Position numbers and translations under genes: made by a program. Below the pieces are notes generated by a model. It was not told the DNA's origin, made no database searches, and was given only the letters and a program-made list of their open reading frames with translations. This document shows, one piece after another, positions 57,274-64,000 of a DNA stretch of 64,000 nt; position 1 is the first letter of the stretch; each line of letters opens with the position of its first letter. The DNA is taken from contig NZ_FOOT01000002.1 in assembly GCF_900113285.1 (NCBI RefSeq), positions 892,673 to 956,672 of the forward strand, in the 5' to 3' direction. The stretch is from Pontibacter chinhatensis. GTDB taxonomy: Bacteria; Bacteroidota; Bacteroidia; Cytophagales; Hymenobacteraceae.

Positions 57274-60200
57274 ATGATGTGGCCCAAGCGTTTGGTTTTT
57301 GCGTGTGTGTTTTGTCTGCTTGCTGGCCAGGTGAGTACCAGCGCGCAAACCCCGGCCACTGAACCCAGCAACACCTCTGCCACCGCACAACCTGCCGCTA
57401 GCTCCGTAGATTTTGCTCCTAACTCGGTGCTGAGCCAGGGCGAGTGGTACAAGCTTGCCGTGACCGGGAGCGGCATCCACAAAATCGACAAAGGCGTGTT
57501 GCAGGCGCTTGGCATCATTCCTCAAAGTATAGACCCGCGGAAAATTCAGCTTTACGGCAACGGTGGCGGCATGCTGCCCCAGCCCAACAGTGCCCCCCGC
57601 CCCGACGACCTGCTGGAGAATGCCATTACCGTAGTAGGTGAGGAAGACGGCAGGTTTGATGATGCTGATTTTATACTTTTCTATGCGCAGGGGCCGCACA
57701 CCTGGAAGTATGACGAAACGGCCAAACGCTTCCGGCACGAGTACAACGTGTATTCCGACACCGCCTTCTACTTCCTTCGGGTAAACCACAGCACCGGTGC
57801 CAGGGTTGGCACGCGCGGGCAGGCAAGTGGAGAAGGGCAGCGTATAAGCAGCTACAACGAGCGGCTTTTCCATGAAAAGGACCTGAAGAATATGGTCTTC
57901 TCAGGTCGCGAGTGGTACGGCGAGGAGTTCAGCGCGCATCAGGCCTCCCGCAGCTTCAGTTTTCCCGCGTCAGACGTAGTGGCAGGCTCTGACGTCATGC
58001 TGGAGGCAGCTTTGATGGCCAACTCCCCCTCCGGCAGCAGCTTTACTATTCTGTTAAACAATCAAACACTCGGCACGCGAGATATCGCCGGTCGGGGCAC
58101 GCAAAAGTATCATCCGGAAGGTATAAACAGCACCAGAGCGTACCGCATACCCCAAGCTAACCTGGGGAGCAGCAGCGATTTTACCGTCACGCTTAATTTC
58201 AGCACGGGTACCAGTGCCACAGCCATGGGCTACCTGAATTACCTGGAACTGCACTACGAGCGCCAGCTGAAGCTTTACGGCGAGCAGACCGCTTTCCGCT
58301 CTCTCCAAAGTATAAACCAGCCGGCAAGCACCTTTTCCATTGCTGGCCTTGCGGCAGGCGCTGCTATCTGGGATGTCACCAACCCCTTGCAGCCAGTGGC
58401 CCAGCAGCACCAAAACGGTACCTTTAGTGTGGCTACGGAGGTGCTGCGCGAGTTTGTGGCTTTCCAGAGTGGCGGCATCAGCAGCAAGCCTATCCCTATA
58501 AGCCGTGTGGGGAATCAGAACCTGCATAGCCTTAACCAGAGCGGCACCCTCGACTTTGTGATTGTGACGCACCCGGCCTTTCTGCAGGAGGCGCAGCGGC
58601 TGGCTAGCCACCGGGCGCAGCACAGCCAGATGGAGGTGCAGGTCGTGACCACGCAGCAAGTATACAACGAGTTCTCCTCCGGCGCGCAGGACGTAACCGC
58701 CATCCGCGACTTTATGCGCATGCTCTACAGCCGCAGCAGCAAGTCTGGCGACGATGTGCTGTACCTGCTGCTCTTCGGCGATGCCTCCTACGACTTTAAA
58801 GACCGCATCCGCAACAACACCAACTTTGTGCCCGCTTATCAGTCGCGGGAGTCGCTGCACCCTATTACCAGCTACAGCTCCGAAGACTACTATGGTTTTC
58901 TGGATGAGGACGAAGGCGAATGGGCAGAGAATATTTCGGGCGACCACCTGCTGGATGTGGGCATAGGCAGGCTGCCCGCCAAAACAAGGGCCGAAGCTGC
59001 CACCCTGGTAGATAAGATTATAAACTACGACAGCCCCAGCCACCTGGGCAACTGGCGCAGCAACGTAACATTTGTAGCCGACGACAGCGACTACAACGAG
59101 CACCAGAACGACGCGGAATTTCTGGCCGACTACCTGGAGCAGCACCATCCGGCCTATAACCCCACGAAAATATACATCGACCTGTACCCGCAGCAGGCAG
59201 TGGCAAATGGCCAGCGCGTGCCGGAGGCCTCCGCCGACCTGGACAAAGCCGTTGAGCAGGGCTCCCTTATCACCAACTATACCGGGCACGGAAATGAGGT
59301 CAGTCTGGCCTCCGAGCAGGTGCTCACCCTGCCGCAGGTCAGCAGCTGGAAAAATAAAGATAGACTAACTTTTTTGCTGACTGCCACCTGTGAGTTCGGC
59401 CGTTACGACGACCCCGGCAGGCCATCCGGCGCTGAGTTGGCACTCTTACACCCCGACGGCGGCGCTGTGGGCCTCCTGACAACGACCCGTCCGGTATACT
59501 CTAACGGCAACCGTGTGCTTAACCGCAACTTCTTTAAGGCCGCCTTTGAAGAAGTGAACGGCCGCAAGCCCCGCCTCGGTGATTTGGCGCGCCTCACCAA
59601 GAACAATAGTATAACCGAAAACGCCACCGGCTCCCGAGGAGTGAACAACCGCAACTTCACCCTGCTCTCCGACCCTTCCATGCAGCTGGCATACCCCGGG
59701 TTGGAGGCAAAAATCACCAGTATAAAAAGTCAGGACGTTGCTACCGATACCTTAAAAGCCCTGGCAAAAGTGACCCTGCAGGGGCAGGTGCAACACAACT
59801 CAGGAAGTCTGGCCAGCGATTTCACGGGCATGCTTAACCTGAAAGTATATGAGAAGCCAACCATACGCTATACTTTGGGAGATGAGACCAGCCAGAAGGT
59901 TCCGGTGCAGGTGCACGAGAACATCGTGTATGATGGCAGAGCCAGCGTAAGGGAGGGACTTTTTGAGGTTAGCTTCGTAATGCCAAAAGACATTGACTAT
60001 ACCTACGGGCATGGCAAAATCAGCCTTTACGCCACCAATAGCACCCATGACGCCATAGGCGCTCACCAGGAAATCGTGATAGGCGGCACTTCCCCGCATG
60101 CCCCGGCAGACAACATGCCGCCTACCATCAGCCTATATATGGACGACGATTCGTTTGTATCGGGAGGGACTACCGGGCAGCATACGATGCTACTGGCCCG

Positions 60201-60774
60201 TTTGTACGACGAGAGTGGCATCAACACAGCGGGCATAGGCATAGGCCACGAAATCGTAGGCTTACTCAACGACGACCAGAACAAGCCCATCATCCTGAAC
60301 AACTTCTATACTGCTGATCCGGATACCTACCAAAAAGGAGAAGTAAAATACCCTTTAAAGGACCTGGAACCGGGGTTCTATACTATCCGTGTGAAGGCTT
60401 GGGATAATTATAATAATTCTTCTGAATCATATATAGAATTTTATGTATCTAATAGCGTCGAACTTGCGTTAAAGCAGGTAATAAACTTCCCGAACCCGTT
60501 CTCAGCTGAAACTACATTCCTTTTTGACCATAACAGGGCCGGAGAAGACCTGGAAATACAGGTGCAGATCTACGCTATTTCGGGCAAGTTGGTAAAGACA
60601 TTACAAGCAACGAGTTATAACAGCAAGACCCGCGTAACAGAAATATCCTGGAACGGCAGGGATGAGTACAATGATTTACTAAGGCCGGGCGTTTATGTTT
60701 ATAGACTAAATGTGCGGTCGAGGAAAGATGGGGCCAAGGCCTCACAGCACGAGAAACTTGTGATTATTAAGTAA
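57274..60774 (+). CDS. porU: T9SS sortase-like protease PorU
   Basis: PorU is the C25 (gingipain-type) cysteine protease at the cell surface that removes the C-terminal domain of T9SS cargo and attaches them to the surface. The 1166-residue protein has a signal peptide (ending STSAQT), an N-terminal beta-rich region (about 30-430), and the C25 domain with catalytic His672 in NYTGHGNE and Cys706 in LTATCEFG. A C-terminal region with a FlgD-like Ig domain begins NFPNPFSAETTFLF. I chose the ATG at 57274; a TTG six bases upstream is less likely. porV follows after 48 bp, an order conserved in the phylum. Confidence 0.93.
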   Translation: MMWPKRLVFACVFCLLAGQVSTSAQTPATEPSNTSATAQPAASSVDFAPNSVLSQGEWYKLAVTGSGIHKIDKGVLQALGIIPQSIDPRKIQLYGNGGGMLPQPNSAPRPDDLLENAITVVGEEDGRFDDADFILFYAQGPHTWKYDETAKRFRHEYNVYSDTAFYFLRVNHSTGARVGTRGQASGEGQRISSYNERLFHEKDLKNMVFSGREWYGEEFSAHQASRSFSFPASDVVAGSDVMLEAALMANSPSGSSFTILLNNQTLGTRDIAGRGTQKYHPEGINSTRAYRIPQANLGSSSDFTVTLNFSTGTSATAMGYLNYLELHYERQLKLYGEQTAFRSLQSINQPASTFSIAGLAAGAAIWDVTNPLQPVAQQHQNGTFSVATEVLREFVAFQSGGISSKPIPISRVGNQNLHSLNQSGTLDFVIVTHPAFLQEAQRLASHRAQHSQMEVQVVTTQQVYNEFSSGAQDVTAIRDFMRMLYSRSSKSGDDVLYLLLFGDASYDFKDRIRNNTNFVPAYQSRESLHPITSYSSEDYYGFLDEDEGEWAENISGDHLLDVGIGRLPAKTRAEAATLVDKIINYDSPSHLGNWRSNVTFVADDSDYNEHQNDAEFLADYLEQHHPAYNPTKIYIDLYPQQAVANGQRVPEASADLDKAVEQGSLITNYTGHGNEVSLASEQVLTLPQVSSWKNKDRLTFLLTATCEFGRYDDPGRPSGAELALLHPDGGAVGLLTTTRPVYSNGNRVLNRNFFKAAFEEVNGRKPRLGDLARLTKNNSITENATGSRGVNNRNFTLLSDPSMQLAYPGLEAKITSIKSQDVATDTLKALAKVTLQGQVQHNSGSLASDFTGMLNLKVYEKPTIRYTLGDETSQKVPVQVHENIVYDGRASVREGLFEVSFVMPKDIDYTYGHGKISLYATNSTHDAIGAHQEIVIGGTSPHAPADNMPPTISLYMDDDSFVSGGTTGQHTMLLARLYDESGINTAGIGIGHEIVGLLNDDQNKPIILNNFYTADPDTYQKGEVKYPLKDLEPGFYTIRVKAWDNYNNSSESYIEFYVSNSVELALKQVINFPNPFSAETTFLFDHNRAGEDLEIQVQIYAISGKLVKTLQATSYNSKTRVTEISWNGRDEYNDLLRPGVYVYRLNVRSRKDGAKASQHEKLVIIK

Positions 60775-60822
60775 ATTAACGATACATAATTCCTATATTT
60801 GGTAGTTATCAATACCCTACAT

Positions 60823-61959
60823 ATGCAGAAAAATAGTAAGATATTGAAGGCCGCTGCGTTAGCGTTTGCCTTGTTCTCAGCGCCGACTGCGTTCGCACAG
60901 CAAACGCCGCCACCTCCTTCTACCACTACCGGCTCTGATCTTAACGCTGTGACTACTGCAGTTCCGATTCTTACCGTTGGCCCGGACTCCCGGTCTGCAG
61001 CCTTAGGTGATGCGGGTGTGGCAGCTTCGCCCGATGCCAATGCATCTTACTGGAACCCTGCCAAGCTGGGCTTCGTCCAAAACGACCTGAGCGTTTCTTT
61101 CTCCTACTCTCCGTGGCTACGCAATATCGTGGACGACATGTCACTGAACTATCTCTCCGGGTATAAGAAACTGAACGAGACATCTGCCATCTCGCTTTCA
61201 CTTATGTACTTCGATTTGGGTGAGATTCAGTTTATTGATGCACAGCAAAACCCGCTGCAGAACTATAACCCGAAGGAGTATGCCGTAGCCGTTTCGTATG
61301 GCCAGGCGCTGAGCGAGAACTTTAGCGTAGGTATTTCAGCTCGCTTTATCCACTCTAACCTTGCCGGCGATGTGAACGTGAGCGGTGGCAATACGGAGTC
61401 GCAGGCAGGCAACACAGCAGCTGTAGACGTAGGCGTATACTATAACCGCGACCTGGGCCAGAACCTGAACCTGGGCCTGGGCGCGAACATCTCGAACATC
61501 GGGGGCAAGATTGCCTATTCCGAGGACGAGGATAAAAGCTTTCTGCCTACTAACCTGAAGCTGGGCACAGCCCTGAAGTATAACCTGGACGCTTATAACT
61601 CCCTGACGCTCCTTTTCGACGCAAATAAACTGCTGGTGCCCTCTCCCGGTGCTGATACTGATCAGAGCGTAATCGGCGGTATCTTCTCTTCTTTCGGGGA
61701 TGCCGAAGGCGGGGCTAGTGAAGAGCTGAAGGAAATAAACCTTTCCACGGGAGTGGAGTACTGGTATAATGAGCTGTTTGCTGCGCGCGTGGGTTACTTT
61801 TACGAGCACCCGGATAAGGGAGGCAGAAAATACTTCTCAGCAGGTTTGGGTATTCGCTACCAGAAGTTCGGCTTAGATGCGGCCTACCTCATCCCGAATG
61901 ATCAGGGTAACCCGCTGGCTGATACATGGCGCTTCACGCTCGCGCTTAACCTTGAGTAG
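60823..61959 (+). CDS. porV: T9SS outer-membrane protein PorV
   Basis: PorV (LptO) is a FadL-like barrel that shuttles T9SS cargo from SprA to PorU. The 378-residue protein has a signal peptide (ending PTAFAQ) and a Pro/Thr linker. Its barrel begins with LTVGPDSRSAALGDAGVAASPDANASYWNPAKLG, summarised here as the family's DSRSAALG-to-SYWNPAKLG signature. The final strand has WRFTLALNL. ATG at 60823 begins the signal peptide; an upstream in-frame start is less likely. It lies downstream of porU and upstream of the M16-like gene by 18 bp. Confidence 0.93.
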   Translation: MQKNSKILKAAALAFALFSAPTAFAQQTPPPPSTTTGSDLNAVTTAVPILTVGPDSRSAALGDAGVAASPDANASYWNPAKLGFVQNDLSVSFSYSPWLRNIVDDMSLNYLSGYKKLNETSAISLSLMYFDLGEIQFIDAQQNPLQNYNPKEYAVAVSYGQALSENFSVGISARFIHSNLAGDVNVSGGNTESQAGNTAAVDVGVYYNRDLGQNLNLGLGANISNIGGKIAYSEDEDKSFLPTNLKLGTALKYNLDAYNSLTLLFDANKLLVPSPGADTDQSVIGGIFSSFGDAEGGASEELKEINLSTGVEYWYNELFAARVGYFYEHPDKGGRKYFSAGLGIRYQKFGLDAAYLIPNDQGNPLADTWRFTLALNLE

Positions 61960-61977
61960 AAATTACACTTTTAAAGA

Positions 61978-63261
61978 ATGCTAGATAGAACAAAAGCACC
62001 AGAAACATATGAAATAGATGCCGTCAGTATCCAGATAGCCGAGGTAACTCACCTAAGCAATGATGCCAGACTGCATGTAATAAAGAGCGAAACCCAGCCT
62101 GTTGTCAGGCTGGATTTTGTTTTTAAGGCCGGTAAGTGGTTCGAAGACAAGAAGGGCGTTTCCGATCTGGCAGCTAAAATGCTGCTGGAGGGCTCTATTA
62201 ACCACACAGCCAAGCAAATTGCCGACAAAGTAGCGTATTATGGGGCATCCTTCGATAATAACCACGGCTACGACCGCACCGAGTATACTTTATACTGCTT
62301 GTCGAAGTATACTTCGGAGTTGCTGGCACTTGTACTTGATGTTCTTCAGAATCCAGCTTTCCCGGAAGAAGAATTCAATCTGCTGAAACAGCGCACCATC
62401 CAAAACCTGAAGGTGCAGCGACAGAAGAATAACTACCTGTCCACACATAGCTTTACGCAACAGGTATATGGCACCAGCCATCCTTATACTTTCGGGTTTG
62501 ATGAAGGGGTACTGGAAGCGGTTACCAAGGAAGATGTGGAGCGCTACTACAGCAAGCGCTTTGTTGCCCAGGAGTTAGAAGTATTTGCCAGTGGTGCAAT
62601 AGATGACCTGCTACAGAAACAGCTGGGGCATGAAATCGCATCTTTCCAGCTGGTTCCCGCTTTCGGTTCAGCAGCAACGCCTTCTTCCGTAAGCATTGCA
62701 CCTGCAGCAAAGTATAAACTAGTTGAGGTAGAAGAGAGCCTACAGTCTTCTATTCGTATAGGCAAGCGTTTTCCTAAGCTTGATCATCAGGATTACCAGA
62801 AGCTCCTGGTGCTGAATGAAGTACTAGGAGGATACTTCGGCTCAAGACTGATGCGTAATATCCGTGAAGACAAAGGCTATACATATGGCATCTATTCTGT
62901 TATTTCTCCTAAGGAGTATGACAGCTTGTTTTATATTGGCACAGATGTAAATTACGCTGTTACAGATAAAACAGTAGAGGAAGTACAAAAGGAGATAAGA
63001 CAGCTACAGCAGGAAGAAATACCAGCAGAAGAATTAAGTACAGTAAAGAATTACATGCTGGGCAAATTCCTGAATGATATCTCTACCATTTTCGATCAAA
63101 GTGACAGGTATAAGCGAATCATTTTGCATGAGCTATCGCCAGAGCATTATAACAACTATGTCACTACCATCAGAACCGTAACTGCCCCAGAGCTTCAAGA
63201 GCTAGCTAATCAATACTTGCAGGAAGAAGAACTTTATACAGCAGTAGCTGGCAGAAAATAG
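61978..63261 (+). CDS. M16-family peptidase homologue, probably inactive
   Basis: The 427-residue protein aligns in pattern with M16 zinc peptidases: an N-terminal half with VVRLDFVFKAGKWFED and YYGASFDNNHGYDRTEYT, and a C-terminal half with LNEVLGGYFGSRLMRNIRE. The catalytic HxxEH is missing; the equivalent position reads LAAKMLLEG. It is therefore likely the non-catalytic partner of an M16 heterodimer or a chaperone-like subunit. No catalytic M16 gene is nearby. There is no signal peptide, so it should be cytoplasmic. It follows porV by 18 bp and may belong to the porU-porV operon. It contains a palindromic AAGTATACTT. Confidence 0.82.
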   Translation: MLDRTKAPETYEIDAVSIQIAEVTHLSNDARLHVIKSETQPVVRLDFVFKAGKWFEDKKGVSDLAAKMLLEGSINHTAKQIADKVAYYGASFDNNHGYDRTEYTLYCLSKYTSELLALVLDVLQNPAFPEEEFNLLKQRTIQNLKVQRQKNNYLSTHSFTQQVYGTSHPYTFGFDEGVLEAVTKEDVERYYSKRFVAQELEVFASGAIDDLLQKQLGHEIASFQLVPAFGSAATPSSVSIAPAAKYKLVEVEESLQSSIRIGKRFPKLDHQDYQKLLVLNEVLGGYFGSRLMRNIREDKGYTYGIYSVISPKEYDSLFYIGTDVNYAVTDKTVEEVQKEIRQLQQEEIPAEELSTVKNYMLGKFLNDISTIFDQSDRYKRIILHELSPEHYNNYVTTIRTVTAPELQELANQYLQEEELYTAVAGRK

Positions 63262-63311
63262 ATTGAAGGAAAGGGTACGATTTAGAGAAATCATACCTAA
63301 AGTATAAACTC

Positions 63312-63345
63312 AAAAGCGCCTGGACTTCGTATCCCAGGCGCTTTT
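63312..63345 (+). terminator. intrinsic terminator after the M16-like gene
   Basis: A 12-bp perfect stem AAAAGCGCCTGG (63312-63323) with CCAGGCGCTTTT (63334-63345) followed by further T. An AAAGTATA copy lies 10 bp upstream. Confidence 0.9.
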
Positions 63346-63558
63346 TTATGTGGCATCTGTTCTAAAGAGAGAAGAACGAAAGACATCCTTTCTCTACATT
63401 TCTTTTGTTTAGAAGAGCATGATGCCTAAACCATTCTACTGGATTTCATATAATACATCAATCTGCTCTTCCGCAAGACCTGTAGTATACTTATTTATAA
63501 TTGATGGTATTAAGCGCAATACCATTTTAGTGAGGTGAGCCCAATGCTCACTTGTCAT

Positions 63559-63592
63559 AAAACCCACCTCTAACCCCTCCGAGGAGGGAAAT
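63559..63592 (-). repeat. dispersed CCCCTCC/GGAGGGG element, copy 5
   Basis: Read on the minus strand it begins TTTCCCTCCTCGGAGGGG and ends GAGGTGGGTTTT. It is the same family as 45265 but lacks the terminal TATACTT. Confidence 0.55.
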
Positions 63593-63876
63593 CAATGTTA
63601 TGCAGCAGGTAATTCTATTGCGGATTGTAATCTATAATACATACTTTAGTAAAAGCAGATTCTTGCTTAAATGAAACAAGTAAAAGAATTGAGAAAGTTG
63701 AGCACACTCAGCTGCCAAGAGGGGCTAACGTTTTAACTGGATTAAGCAAGTACAGCAACCCCTACCAAGTGCCAGCTGCGCGCAAGGGGTATGGGGCAGT
63801 CTAGCGCCTTTGGGTTGGCGGCGCTTGCGGCAGTTGGTGGCGGCGCTTTTGTCAGCCCAGTGTTGGTGTTGGGGCA

Positions 63877-63917
63877 CAAAAAAAAGGGGCAGCGGGAATC
63901 TCTTCCTGCTGCCCCTT
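63877..63917 (-). terminator. terminator of the rRNA operon
   Basis: A 15-bp stem (63884-63898 with 63903-63917; AAGGGGCAGC paired with GCTGCCCCTT, one G-T pair, then GGAA/TTCC). It is followed on the minus strand by a run of eight T (A at 63878-63885). It lies a few bases after the 5S 3' end. Confidence 0.9.
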
Positions 63918-63929
63918 GTGTGTTGGGGT

Positions 63930-64000
63930 TGGCGGCCACCTACTCTCCCGGGGGTGAACCCAGTACCATCGGCGCTCCCGGGCTTAACGGCTCTGTTCGG
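63930..64000 (-). rRNA. rrf: 5S ribosomal RNA, 3' part
   Basis: The complement reads CCGAACAGAGCCGTTAAGCC, then GCGCCGATGGTACTGGG and GGGAGAGTAGGTGGCCGCC, which is the 3' two-thirds of a bacterial 5S rRNA. The 5' part lies beyond the window. The 3' end is placed at about 63930. The 23S and 16S genes are expected further right on the minus strand. Confidence 0.93.

Larger units (their letters stand above)
63262..63929. other. gap between the M16 gene and the 5S rRNA gene
   Basis: It holds the M16 terminator, two AAGTATA/TATACTT copies, the fifth copy of the CCCCTCC family and the 5S terminator. A GC-rich stretch at 63800-63860 has a direct repeat of GGCGGCGCTT. No tRNA or protein gene was recognised. 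Confidence 0.5.

Noticed and set aside
63720..63880. GC-rich stretch downstream of the 5S gene considered as a tRNA
   Set aside because: No T-loop GGTTCGA-type sequence or acceptor stem pairing was found.
63742..63939. 65-codon minus-strand frame running out of the 5S gene
   Set aside because: It overlaps the 5S rRNA end and the rRNA terminator, so it is not credible as a protein.

Overview
The window looks like a chromosomal segment of a Bacteroidota bacterium of the order Cytophagales. It most resembles Hymenobacteraceae, for example a Pontibacter-like genome. The evidence is three type IX secretion (T9SS) genes (sprA, porU, porV), the gene order ruvA-sprA-gcvH, a cluster of dut, sugar nucleotidyltransferase, TPR protein, DUF4292 lipoprotein, EnvC, tatA and gatA, a DUF3078 protein, Bacteroidota-type promoter boxes (TTG followed by TAnnTTTG) and few strong Shine-Dalgarno sites. 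I estimate GC content by eye at a little over 50 percent. The genus is an inference; no 16S sequence is present.

Layout. 1-4600: an arylamine N-acetyltransferase cut by the window edge, a small membrane protein, a nitrilase-family amidohydrolase, an endonuclease III-like glycosylase, an MBL-fold hydrolase and a DUF2238 membrane protein. 4800-9000 (minus strand): two paralogous glycine-zipper/OmpA lipoproteins, accD and a class I fructose-bisphosphate aldolase, each ending in its own hairpin terminator. 9285-13870: a lipoprotein, an M28 peptidase overlapping cysS, and a membrane-anchored endonuclease/exonuclease/phosphatase. 14369-19257: the rimP-nusA-infB operon. 19720-21230: a small secreted protein and a DUF3078 protein. 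21403-33413: enoyl-CoA hydratase, a lipid-linked sugar flippase, then the envelope cluster dut to MltD. 33621-44601: maeB, ruvA, the 7.2 kb sprA, gcvH and a VanZ-like protein. 44602-45568: almost 1 kb of gene-free DNA full of inverted repeats. 45569-55599: an M28 peptidase, YicC, a SulP transporter, and a minus-strand operon of an FAD oxidoreductase, an outer-membrane propeller/barrel protein and a serine hydrolase. 55684-63261: glyoxalase II-like protein, pssA, porU, porV and a degenerate M16 protein. The window ends inside a minus-strand 5S rRNA gene.

The genes are mostly housekeeping and cell-envelope functions: translation initiation, fatty-acid and phospholipid synthesis, peptidoglycan turnover, Tat export, T9SS secretion and lipoproteins. 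I found no prophage, insertion sequence, CRISPR array, defence island or complete tRNA.

The most unusual signal is not a gene. The heptamer AAGTATA (complement TATACTT) occurs about 145-150 times by eye count, against roughly six expected from base composition. It lies in intergenic DNA, inside reading frames, across stop codons and within terminator hairpins, and is absent from infB. This resembles the behaviour of highly iterated motifs such as DNA-uptake sequences or HIP1, but its role here is unknown. Other repeats include a 28-bp perfect inverted repeat, a dispersed family built on CCCCTCC/GGAGGGG, and 7- and 8-bp tandem repeats.
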